A stretch of DNA of 64,000 nt from the NCBI RefSeq assembly GCF_947495025.1, contig NZ_CANLXG010000003.1, positions 620,001 through 684,000 on the forward strand, in the 5' to 3' direction. Position numbers and translations under genes: made by a program. This document shows positions 1 through 8,565 of the stretch, in pieces. The first letter of the stretch is position 1. Each line of letters opens with the position of its first letter. The notes beneath the pieces are model-generated. The model saw only the letters and a list, made by a program, of their open reading frames with translations. It ran no database searches and had not been told where the DNA came from. The stretch is from an uncultured Roseobacter sp. GTDB taxonomy: Bacteria; Pseudomonadota; Alphaproteobacteria; Rhodobacterales; Rhodobacteraceae.

Positions 1-12
1 GGGTGGACCACT

Positions 13-933
13 ATGAATTTGCGCGACCTCGAATATGTCATGGCAGTTGCAAGGCTGGGGAATTTCAGTGCCGCAGCGAGCGCCTGTCATGTTTCTCAGC
101 CTGCTCTGTCCAACCAGATAAGAAAGCTTGAAAAAGAGCTGGGAATGGACCTTTTCATCAGGATGAGCGGCGAAACACGGCTTTCAGCCTTTGGACAGCG
201 TGTTGTCGCAATTGCCGGGGACATGCTGACCGGTGCACAGAAAATCAGGGACGCTGCAACCGAATTTCGCGACCCCGAGGCGGTGCCGTTCCAGATTGGT
301 CTGACCCCGACACTCGCCCCGTATCTGACAAAATACTTCTCGACGCTGTTCAGCGATCTGTTCCCGACCATGCAGGTGACAATGATCGAGGATCTGCCTC
401 AGAACATGTTGCAACAGGTCGAGGATCACACCCTTGATGTAGCCCTCGTGGCGCAGCTCAATCATAACCCGACACTGGATTTCACCTCGATCTGGTCCGA
501 ACCGCTTTTTCTGGCAATGCGGCGCGGGCATCCGCTGGAAACTCTGACGTCAATCCGTCCCGAAGAGGTACCGGTTGACGATTTCATCCGCCTGCCGCAC
601 TCTTTTGGCTATGAGCTGGAGGCCCGTCTGCCCACACCGGACAGGCAATCCCGTGCGAGCAAACGCTTTGATCTGACCGCGCTGCGGTTCGAGACGATCT
701 GCCGGCATATCTGCCATTCAGACGACTGCACAATCGTGTCTGCGCTCGCTGCTGAGCAGTTCCGCCACGATGACTGGCCCCTGTCCTTTGTCCCGTTTGA
801 GGCACCGGGCCACCTGCGAAACCTCGGGGCGGCGTCGCGGCTGAACTGTCCGCGCAAACCGCTGCTGGCAAAGATCGGGGCCTATATCCAGCGCAACCCG
901 CCCAAAGGCGTCACGCCTACTTTCGAGGCGTGA
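13..933 (+). CDS. LysR-family transcriptional regulator
   Basis: A 306-residue protein of normal LysR length with a complete N-terminal winged helix-turn-helix (about residues 1-60, including FSAAASACHVSQPALSNQI) and a substrate-binding-like effector domain (about 90-295). The layout resembles OxyR-type LysR proteins, but the cysteine pair expected in OxyR around residues 199-208 is absent. Instead there is a compact cluster C230-x3-C234-x4-C239 with interspersed His. It is convergent with the type I secretion operon that ends 8 bases downstream, so it is not co-transcribed with it. Its own upstream region is outside the window, and the target is unknown. The start ATG is 12 bases from the window edge. 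Confidence 0.9.
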   Translation: MNLRDLEYVMAVARLGNFSAAASACHVSQPALSNQIRKLEKELGMDLFIRMSGETRLSAFGQRVVAIAGDMLTGAQKIRDAATEFRDPEAVPFQIGLTPTLAPYLTKYFSTLFSDLFPTMQVTMIEDLPQNMLQQVEDHTLDVALVAQLNHNPTLDFTSIWSEPLFLAMRRGHPLETLTSIRPEEVPVDDFIRLPHSFGYELEARLPTPDRQSRASKRFDLTALRFETICRHICHSDDCTIVSALAAEQFRHDDWPLSFVPFEAPGHLRNLGAASRLNCPRKPLLAKIGAYIQRNPPKGVTPTFEA

Positions 934-941
934 CGTGATGT

Positions 942-2312
942 TCATTCGATGAACGTGCGCGCCAGACGATTGCTCAGCGGCTGGGCCAGATAGCTCAGTG
1001 CTGTGCGCTCGCCGGTGTTGACAAAGAGGTCCGCGGGCATGCCCGGCACCAGGTCCAGCTCTGTGATCTGATCGGGCTGATCCTGATCCAGACGCACCCG
1101 CGCCACATAATAGAACTCGCCTGTGCGCGCGTCTTCCAGACTGTCCGCCGAGAGGCTGACAACCCGGCCCGTGGCCTCGGGAACCTCGCCCTGATCAAAG
1201 GCTGACAGACGCACGCGCGATGCCTGCCCAACGTGCAGCTTTTCGATATCCGCCGGGCTTACCCGCGCCTCGACAATCAGCGGCTGATCCACCGGCACGA
1301 TGTCCATGATCGGCGCACCCGGACGGACCACGCCGCCCGCGGTAAACACCGTCATCCCCACAACGCGCCCGTTCACAGGGGCCGTAATGGCCACCCGCTT
1401 CAGCCGCTCGGTCGCGCCGAGATACTGCGGCACGAGCGTGGCCTGCAGGGCTTCGACCTGGGCAAGCTCAGTCGAGGCGCTCTCATCGCGCAGGCTCTGA
1501 GTGCCGATGGTGGCCAGCTGCAATTCGCTGATCTGGTTGCGGGCCTGGATTTCCCGGGTGGCGAGCGTGGCATCAACACCGTTGAGCCGCTCGGCCTCGA
1601 CCCGCCGGGAGTTGACACGGGCGGCGGCGACAAGGCCCTTGTCGAGCAGGGTCTGCAGGTTCGCCACTTCCTGCAGGGTGATGTCCAGCTGGCGCGTGTT
1701 GGAGGCGCGCTGCGCCTGCAGGCCGCTCACCTGATCTTCAAGGTTCGACACCCTTTGCGCCATCAGCGCGGTTTCAGCCCTGCGCGAGCGCCGTTCCACA
1801 TCAAAGAGCAGCTTTTGCGTCCGGTAAGCCTCGGCCCAGTCGGACGGCTCCATCGCCACGCCCAGCGACGCGGCCACATCCTGGTGGGTAAAACTGTCAC
1901 GGCCTTCCAGCTGCGCCAGCAGGCGCGCGCGGCGCACCATCAGATCGCCGAGCTGGCTTTTGATCACATCCAGATCGACGCCCAGATCGGTGCTGTCCAG
2001 TTCCAGAAGGGTCTGCCCAGCCTCGACCAGATCACCATCGCGCACAGCAATGGTTCTGACGATCCCGCCTTCCAGATGTTCGACCGTCTTGCGGTTTCCT
2101 TCGACCACGAAAGACGCATGTGCAACAACCGCCCCGTCGAGTTTGGAGGCCGTTGCCCAATAGACAGATCCGCCGATGAAACCGGTGACTGTCAGCACGC
2201 CAAGCACAATAAAACCCATGATACCCGTGCGGGCGGTTTTTGTCTGAACGCGGTTGTAGTCTTCGAGGCGCAGAGTGCTTTGAAGGGACGGGTTGGAGAG
2301 TGCGGGGGTCAT
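942..2312 (-). CDS. Type I secretion periplasmic adaptor (HlyD/PrtE family)
   Basis: A 456-residue membrane fusion protein that would bridge the inner-membrane ABC exporter to a TolC-like outer-membrane channel. It has a short cytosolic N-terminus, one membrane helix near residues 31-52, a lipoyl-like half motif (IVRTIAVRDGDLVEAGQTLL), a long coiled coil (about 120-290) rich in Leu, Gln and Arg, then the second lipoyl half and beta-barrel (ITAPVNGRVVGM and following). Length matches the HlyD/PrtE type. Its start overlaps the stop of the exporter gene by 4 bases (ATGA), so the two are translationally coupled. It is the last gene of a three-gene operon, and no outer-membrane channel gene follows. 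Confidence 0.93.
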   Translation of the reverse strand: MTPALSNPSLQSTLRLEDYNRVQTKTARTGIMGFIVLGVLTVTGFIGGSVYWATASKLDGAVVAHASFVVEGNRKTVEHLEGGIVRTIAVRDGDLVEAGQTLLELDSTDLGVDLDVIKSQLGDLMVRRARLLAQLEGRDSFTHQDVAASLGVAMEPSDWAEAYRTQKLLFDVERRSRRAETALMAQRVSNLEDQVSGLQAQRASNTRQLDITLQEVANLQTLLDKGLVAAARVNSRRVEAERLNGVDATLATREIQARNQISELQLATIGTQSLRDESASTELAQVEALQATLVPQYLGATERLKRVAITAPVNGRVVGMTVFTAGGVVRPGAPIMDIVPVDQPLIVEARVSPADIEKLHVGQASRVRLSAFDQGEVPEATGRVVSLSADSLEDARTGEFYYVARVRLDQDQPDQITELDLVPGMPADLFVNTGERTALSYLAQPLSNRLARTFIE

Positions 2313-4054
2313 TGAGCCGCTCCTTGTTCCATAGGCTGCTGTGGAGAACGCGCAGCGAGTTGTGGGGATTTTGACGGGGCAACCTGGCCCGGCTGACGCG
2401 GGCGCAGGATGTCTTCCTTGTCGCCAAAGCCTGATTGCATGCCCTTGTTCAGGGTCAGCACCTTATTGACTGCCTCCAGCGTGCTGGGGCGATGGGTCAT
2501 CACAAAGGTGATCGCACCCCGCGCGCTGGCAGCACGGATCGCAGTGCGCAGGGCAAGCTCGCCCTGCCCGTCAAGATCCGAGTTGGGCTCGTCCAGCACC
2601 AGCACAAACGGGTCATTGTAAAGCGCGCGGGCCAGTGCGATGCGCTGGCGCTGACCGCCCGACAGGTGAAAACCGTTGCCGATCTCGGTGGCATACCCGT
2701 CGGGCAGGCTGCTGATCAGACCATGCACATCCGCCGATACGGCAGCAGCCAAAACTCTGGCATCGTCTATCGAGGTCGAGAACCGCGCGATATTTTCGCG
2801 GATTGTGCCATCAAAGAGCTGTACCTCCTGCGGCAGATATCCGATCAGCCGCCCCAGCTCTTCGGGGTCCCATTTGTCCATGGGCGTACCATCAAGGCGG
2901 ATCGCCCCGCGCTGCGGCACCCAGATACCCGCCAGCATGCGCGCAAGCGTCGACTTACCCGACCCGCTGTGCCCGATGACCGCCACCACGTCGCCGGCAG
3001 AGAGACCAAACTCGATCCCGCCGATCGTCGCGTTCTTTGCGAGCGGCGGTCCCGCCTGGGCAATCGCCGCGTTCAGGGAAATCTGCGGGCGTGGCATGGC
3101 CAGGCGCTTGTCCGGTGCAGGATAGGTCTCTGACAGGGCCCGCAGGCTTTTGTAAGAACCACGGGCCGCCAGAAACGTCCGCCATTGGCCGATCAGCTGG
3201 TCAATGGGCGCCAGTGCACGGGCCAGAACGATGGTCGCGGCGATCATCACGCCTGCGGTGGCCTCTCCGGCCACGGCCAGTGCGGCCCCGAGACCCAGCA
3301 TGCCGGATTGCAGCGCCATCCGGATGGTTTTGGACATCACCGAGAAACCGGCCAGCCGGTCGGCCACGCGGGATTTCAGGTGATGCGCATCATGTTGCAG
3401 AGCTGTCCAGCGACGGGCGAGATCACCAGTCATACCCATCGCGTGGACGAGCTCTGCATTCTGTTCACTGGAGGTGAACAAACTGTCGGCCCGGGCGCGC
3501 GCGCGGGATGCATCCTGCATCACGTCCGAAGAGCGCGCGTTGTTGATCAGGGCCATAAGTGTGAGAAGCAGCGCACCGGCAAGGCCAAGCGCGCCAAGGT
3601 AGGGGTGCAAGAGGTAAAGCACTCCGAGATAAAGCGGGATCCAGGGCGCATCAAAAAAGGCGATCAGCGCAGGGCCCGAGATAAAGTCGCGCAGACCGTT
3701 CACGTCAGCCGCCGGGTTTTCAGCGGGCGGTTTGCCCTGCACACGGCGGCGCACAGAGGCCTGCAGGATGGGCGCGCCGACCTGCAGCTCAAAGCGTGCG
3801 CCGAGGCGGGCAAGGATGCGCATCCGGATCAGATCGAGCAGGCCGGTGACCACAAAGACACCGCCCAGAAGGACAGTGAGGGCGATAAGTGTATCGACAT
3901 TCTGGCTCGTCAGGACCCGGTCATAGACCTGCAGCATGTACAGCGGTCCGGCGAGCATCAGGACATTCAGAGTCAGGCTGAAGAACCCGATGGCGGTAAA
4001 TCCGGGGCGCAACGCGCGCCAGGAGGAAGTGACAGTGGATTTTTTCTGAAACAT
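2309..4054 (-). CDS. Type I secretion ABC exporter, permease-ATPase fusion (PrtD/LapB-like)
   Basis: A 581-residue half-transporter: six-helix membrane domain (about residues 18-300) followed by a nucleotide-binding domain with Walker A GHSGSGKST near residue 360, signature LSGGQRQR, Walker B LVLDEPNSDLD and a switch His in MTHRPSTL. There is no N-terminal C39 peptidase domain, which places it with exporters of uncleaved RTX proteins rather than bacteriocin exporters. The RTX gene lies 64 bases upstream and the HlyD adaptor overlaps its 3' end, so the substrate is very probably the neighbouring RTX/CHRD protein. The C-terminal tail after the ATPase is Pro/Gln/Ser-rich and probably disordered. 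Confidence 0.94.
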   Translation of the reverse strand: MFQKKSTVTSSWRALRPGFTAIGFFSLTLNVLMLAGPLYMLQVYDRVLTSQNVDTLIALTVLLGGVFVVTGLLDLIRMRILARLGARFELQVGAPILQASVRRRVQGKPPAENPAADVNGLRDFISGPALIAFFDAPWIPLYLGVLYLLHPYLGALGLAGALLLTLMALINNARSSDVMQDASRARARADSLFTSSEQNAELVHAMGMTGDLARRWTALQHDAHHLKSRVADRLAGFSVMSKTIRMALQSGMLGLGAALAVAGEATAGVMIAATIVLARALAPIDQLIGQWRTFLAARGSYKSLRALSETYPAPDKRLAMPRPQISLNAAIAQAGPPLAKNATIGGIEFGLSAGDVVAVIGHSGSGKSTLARMLAGIWVPQRGAIRLDGTPMDKWDPEELGRLIGYLPQEVQLFDGTIRENIARFSTSIDDARVLAAAVSADVHGLISSLPDGYATEIGNGFHLSGGQRQRIALARALYNDPFVLVLDEPNSDLDGQGELALRTAIRAASARGAITFVMTHRPSTLEAVNKVLTLNKGMQSGFGDKEDILRPRQPGQVAPSKSPQLAARSPQQPMEQGAAQ

Positions 4055-4118
4055 GGGGGTGATCTCTTTTCAGGGTGAAGAGGTGGCGACACGCGCCGCC
4101 ACCCCGGGGATTTTGCGG

Positions 4119-7100
4119 TTACGCGACGAAGTCGTCGTCGAGCAGGTCTGCCTGGCTGACCCCCTCAAGCCGCACAGAGGCGTCCGAGGAGAAGCTCAGC
4201 ACCGCGTCGTCTCCGTCCTGGGTGACCTGCAGGCTGTCTGCAAAGTCCGGGCCAAAGTCGGAGAAGTCCAACCGGTCCACACCCACTTCAAAGTCAGCGA
4301 TGGTGTCGGTGCCAAAGAGCCCTTCGAAGACGAAGGTGTCCGCTCCTTCACCGCCCAGCAGCAGATCATCACCGCCCTGGCCGTTCAGCAGGTCATCCCC
4401 GTCTTCACCGCGCAGGGTGTTGGACTGGTCCGAGCCGAGGATGACATCGCCATCGTCCGAGCCGATCACGTTCTCAATAGAGCTGAGCACATCGACCTCG
4501 ATCTGGTTGTCGATGACATCCGGGCCGACGATGCCCGTGGGCGCGCCCGCATCGAGGATACCACCGGCATCCACCAGCGTGTCCTGCAGGATCGGGCCGT
4601 TCACGCCAGCCGGTGCATTGTGCACGTGGATGGCCGATGCCCCGCCGGGGACGGGCGTCTGCAGGTCAGCTTCGTTGAGACCCACAACGCTCAGCTCGGA
4701 GGAATAGAACACCTCTCCTGCCTCATTGAACGAGATCGTGATGGTCCCTTCGCCGGTGGCCGCACTGTCGGACGTCGGCCCCGGCTCCTGGCTGGCATCC
4801 AGCGATCCGGCAAGCTCGATCACCCGGTCATGGCCTGTCCCGGTATCGCTGACAATCGTCAGCTGGCCGCGGATTTCACCACCCGGGAACTCGCTTGTGT
4901 GGACGTTGAAGTAGAGATTGCCTGCTTCAGCCGCCGCAACGAACGCCGCGCCATTGCTGACAGCCTGATCCCTGACTGACACATTGAACCCTGTGTCACG
5001 GGTGGCCGTACCATTCCCGTTTGCACCCAGATCAACCCTGACCGCCACGTCCAGATCCGAGAAATCCGCCGTGTCAATACCGTCGCCGCCTTCGATGAAG
5101 TCATTGCCCAGGCCACCGACGAGTACATTGTCGCCGCTGCCTGCGATCAGAACATCATCGCCCGCGCCGCCATCGACAACACCGTTGATCTGACCGAGGT
5201 CCACAACGATGTCGTCTCCGGCACCAAGTAACACATTACCATTTACAACACCCTCGTCGTCATTGACGAAAGTCACATCACCTGCTTCGCGCGCATCGAT
5301 GGCATTCACCGTACCGGTGATCTCACCCTCGTTGACAATCGCGCCCAGCAGGTTCAGCCCACCATCGATCCGGATACCAGCGGCGGCATCACTGTCCGAA
5401 GACCCGGCAATGACGCCTTCGTTCTGGACCAGACCGGCAAAGTTCGCGCCTTCCTGGTTGCTGAAGAGCCGCAGGCCGTCACCAACTGTGTTGCCCTCGG
5501 CCGCGTCGCCGCGCCCCTGGAAAACACCCTGGTTAAAGATGGCCGCCGATACGACATCACCTGCCACATCACCCGTCTGCAGTGCCACGGCAGAACCGTT
5601 GTTCCCGGTTCCCGCATCCACAAGCCCGGTGTTGGTGAACGTGTAGTTGTCCGCCGTACCATCGGCATAGACGGTGCCATTGCGCTGATCGCCGGTGCCC
5701 AGAATGGCGCCGGAGTTTTCGACCGAGAGACCAAAGCCATCGATGTTCAGCGCACGGCTGTCTGAGGACACGATACCGGAGTTGACGAACGAACCGCCCG
5801 TGTGATCACCGGTGCCAAAGTATACACCGTTCTGCACACCCGCGATGGTGCCCGCATTGGTCAGCGTGCCCTGGAAGTTCACGCCATTGACGACGCGCAG
5901 ACCGGCAACAGTGCCATTGGCCCCTTCGGACAGGATTGCGCCGGAGTTCGTGATGGTGGCATCCGTCGTGCCTGTATTGCCGACATTGCCGATGCGCACA
6001 CCGTCGCCCGCAAGACCTGTGCCAGCGGCGGCATTGCCACGGCCCTGGATCAGACCGGCGTTCTCCAGCGAGAAGCTGTTGGCACCATCCGCGGCCCCCC
6101 CGATCTCTGCACCAAAGCCTGAGCCCTGGTTGCCTTCGCCGGCATCGATTGTGCCGTTTGCCAGGTTGGAGACCGAGAAGTCATCGGCCGTCCCGTCTGC
6201 ATAGACCGTCCCGTTGCGCTGATCACTTGTGCCCAGGATGTCGCCACCGTTGGTCAGGTCAACGCCAGTGCCGTCGATGTTCACCGCCCGGCTGCCGGAC
6301 TGGATCGTACCAAAGTTCAGCACGTCCAGATCGTGCTCGCCCTCCCCAATATAAAGGCCGTTGCGAACACCCTCGATTGTACCGGTCGAGGTGTTGAGAA
6401 TGCGGCCCTCGGCAGCAACGCCATCCGCGATGCGGATACCGCCCGCCGTGCCCTGATTGCTCTCGGAGGAGATCAGGCCGCTGTTGACGATGTCTGTGTC
6501 GGAAACAGCGCCCTCTGCGCCGTCGTCGATGCGGATGCCGTCACCGGCACCGCCCGTGTTTGCGGCAGCCTGGCCACGGCCCTGAATGGTTGCTCCAAAG
6601 CCGTTGAAGATGGAGTTGGAAACCACATCACCGGCCTCGTCACCGACTTGCAGCGAGATACCGGCACCGTTGTTGCCGTCGCCCGCGTCGATCGTGCCGC
6701 CCGAGAAGTTCGAGATGCTGACGTCTTCGGCTGTCGCGTTGGTGTAAATCGTGCCATTGCGCTGATCGTCGGTGCCGACAATGTCGCCAAAGTTGCGGAC
6801 ACTTATGCCCTCGCCTTCGATCTCAACCGCCCGGCTGTCAGAGGAAATCACGCCGCCGCGGAAGTTATCAAGCGTGCCCGAGCTGTTCGCGCCGCTGAAT
6901 TCGACACCGTTCAGTTCACCGGCGATGCTGCCAAAGTTACGGATGTCCGCACTGGCGCCGTCGGTCACTTCGATGCCGGTTGCGACGGCACCATTGGCGT
7001 CAATGTCGCCCGAACGGAAGTTAAAGACCTGCGTGTCTTCGCCCTCGACCGACACCGCCGCATCGGCGTTGTTGGTCTCGACCTGGCCAAAGTTCAGAAA

Positions 7101-7262
7101 CCGGGCAATGTCATTGTCGAGAATAAACGCAGGTGTGTTGTCGACCACCACACTTTGAAAAAAGCCGTTGGTGAGGGTCTGTCCGTCACGAACGGTTTCC
7201 TGAGCCAGTGACGATGTCGTCAGCAGTCTGGCGCGCAGGCTGGCAAGAATTTCGGATAGCAT
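4119..7262 (-). CDS. RTX-type exoprotein with beta-solenoid repeats and a CHRD module
   Basis: A 1047-residue acidic protein without a Sec signal, as expected for a type I secretion substrate. Residues about 40-670 are a beta-solenoid-like array rich in N-x-G-x-I steps. Within it a unit of about 180 residues recurs, marked by GTxDQRNGT at about nt 6770, 6225 and 5690. Gly/Asp calcium-binding nonapeptides follow (about 680-740 and 930-980, for example GGEGADTFVFEG). Between them lies a CHRD-like module whose C-terminal half (NVHTSEFPGGEIRGQL, ending at residue 801) precedes its N-terminal half (815-900, with HVHNAPAGVNGP). The tail ends in DDDFVA, typical of the C-terminal secretion signal. 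A GGAG ribosome site lies 7-8 bases before the ATG. It is first gene of the secretion operon and probably a surface adhesin or matrix protein. Confidence 0.9.
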   Translation of the reverse strand: MLSEILASLRARLLTTSSLAQETVRDGQTLTNGFFQSVVVDNTPAFILDNDIARFLNFGQVETNNADAAVSVEGEDTQVFNFRSGDIDANGAVATGIEVTDGASADIRNFGSIAGELNGVEFSGANSSGTLDNFRGGVISSDSRAVEIEGEGISVRNFGDIVGTDDQRNGTIYTNATAEDVSISNFSGGTIDAGDGNNGAGISLQVGDEAGDVVSNSIFNGFGATIQGRGQAAANTGGAGDGIRIDDGAEGAVSDTDIVNSGLISSESNQGTAGGIRIADGVAAEGRILNTSTGTIEGVRNGLYIGEGEHDLDVLNFGTIQSGSRAVNIDGTGVDLTNGGDILGTSDQRNGTVYADGTADDFSVSNLANGTIDAGEGNQGSGFGAEIGGAADGANSFSLENAGLIQGRGNAAAGTGLAGDGVRIGNVGNTGTTDATITNSGAILSEGANGTVAGLRVVNGVNFQGTLTNAGTIAGVQNGVYFGTGDHTGGSFVNSGIVSSDSRALNIDGFGLSVENSGAILGTGDQRNGTVYADGTADNYTFTNTGLVDAGTGNNGSAVALQTGDVAGDVVSAAIFNQGVFQGRGDAAEGNTVGDGLRLFSNQEGANFAGLVQNEGVIAGSSDSDAAAGIRIDGGLNLLGAIVNEGEITGTVNAIDAREAGDVTFVNDDEGVVNGNVLLGAGDDIVVDLGQINGVVDGGAGDDVLIAGSGDNVLVGGLGNDFIEGGDGIDTADFSDLDVAVRVDLGANGNGTATRDTGFNVSVRDQAVSNGAAFVAAAEAGNLYFNVHTSEFPGGEIRGQLTIVSDTGTGHDRVIELAGSLDASQEPGPTSDSAATGEGTITISFNEAGEVFYSSELSVVGLNEADLQTPVPGGASAIHVHNAPAGVNGPILQDTLVDAGGILDAGAPTGIVGPDVIDNQIEVDVLSSIENVIGSDDGDVILGSDQSNTLRGEDGDDLLNGQGGDDLLLGGEGADTFVFEGLFGTDTIADFEVGVDRLDFSDFGPDFADSLQVTQDGDDAVLSFSSDASVRLEGVSQADLLDDDFVA

Positions 7263-8565
7263 TTTTGAGCTCCGTATAGATTAAATCTGCAGCGGCGATC
7301 GAACCGGAATGCCGGTCTCTCCGCTGCCTGACCATGTGCGGAGCCTCCCCGGTCTTTGAAATTCTTGCTCTGAATGGGGCCCATAACCTTTGGAAATACT
7401 CACAGGCTTCGTGATCATCCCCTGCGTGACCCGCCTGAAAACAAAGGCGTTCCGGGACGAAAACCGAAACGCCGTTTTTATGCGATGACGCCGCCTCACA
7501 AAGCCGTGGTGCATTGTCATCAGGAATTGCACTGCAATCGGCTGTATTTTCGTCTCTGGCCGGTACCGATACTGACAAGCCTGACAGCCGAAAGCCTTGC
7601 GGCACGGGTCCTGCAGACTTCTTACACAGATACCCAGGCCGGGAATAAAATGGTGCTGGCAGGACCGGACACCCTGGATGCTCCTGTGCGTCTTGTGGCC
7701 CGGTTCGTCAGCATCCGTGATCTGTCCGGCCCGCCTGACACGCTGCCTATCTGAGGCCGTCGAAGTGATCGTGGCTCCGCCGGCCTGCAACACTGAGCGT
7801 GGTGCTTGGTCATATTCGCAGAACGGCTTTCAGGAAATTCCGGGTCATACTGCCCTTGTCCGCCATTGCCCTGCAGCAGCTGCGCCTGCGTCCGTGACGC
7901 CGCCTGCCCATTCGACGGCAAAGGAAGGGTTTTCGCTTAACTGACCGGACAATGCGTTCCGGTATGATTGCGGATCAGGACAAGATGATCAGACAGGCGC
8001 ATCTTCCTGTCAAAATGTATCTTGCCCGCTTCGGTAAAAGGGGATGGATGAGGGCCAGAGCCGACGCTCGATCGAATTTGCCTCGATCGCGCGTCCGGCG
8101 CGAATGCGCGGATCATGGTAAAACCTGAAAGACGCCTGGATATGCAAAAGCTGCAGTTCTCACCACAGGAGCACGAAGACATCCGTTGATCTGCTCCAAA
8201 GCCACCTCGCCTGAGCGCTCTCCCGCCACCCGGAATAAAGCACGGGACAGGTCAGGCCGTATTGTCGTCGTGCAGCCGCAGGACAATGGCTGAGTGCCTG
8301 AATCACGGTATCAGTTTGGTCATGCACCGGGATCTGTCGTGGCAAATTCCACCGGCGACAGACCGAATACCGGCCGGGGCATGCTGGATGGCAGGCTTGC
8401 TCCGATATCCGATTTGATCACGAAACGTGGTGAAAACGTGATTTTGCATTGGCGCACAGATGGTCCAGCCTTCCTCCCGTGCATCAAAGGACCGCCTGGT
8501 CCGAAGGATGTTGTTCCGGCGCAGGAGTGCGCCACCCCGCCGCACGTTTTCAGGAGACCGTTGAT
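7263..8565. other. Long gene-free region upstream of the type I secretion operon
   Basis: About 1.3 kb between two divergently transcribed genes. Short open frames exist on both strands, but none has a recognisable domain, a convincing start with ribosome site, or a typical codon pattern. The right end carries AGGAG (8551-8555) for the next gene and the left end the ribosome site of the RTX gene. The promoters of both neighbours must lie here, but I see no site I can defend. It could be the remains of lost genes. Confidence 0.6.

Noticed and set aside
13..933. OxyR identity for the first regulator
   Set aside because: The overall layout is similar, but the two peroxide-sensing cysteines are not at the expected place and no peroxide-defence gene is adjacent.
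941..953. TTCATTCGATGAA as a terminator between the LysR gene and the secretion operon
   Set aside because: The stem is only five bases with a three-base loop and no T-run on either side, and it overlaps the end of the HlyD gene.
1233..2315. 360-codon plus-strand open frame opposite the HlyD adaptor
   Set aside because: No recognisable domain; the minus strand encodes a full adaptor in an operon context.
7281..7793. 170-codon minus-strand open frame upstream of the RTX gene
   Set aside because: Composition is Arg/Gln/Cys-rich without hydrophobic core patterns, and there is no domain, so it is treated as non-coding.
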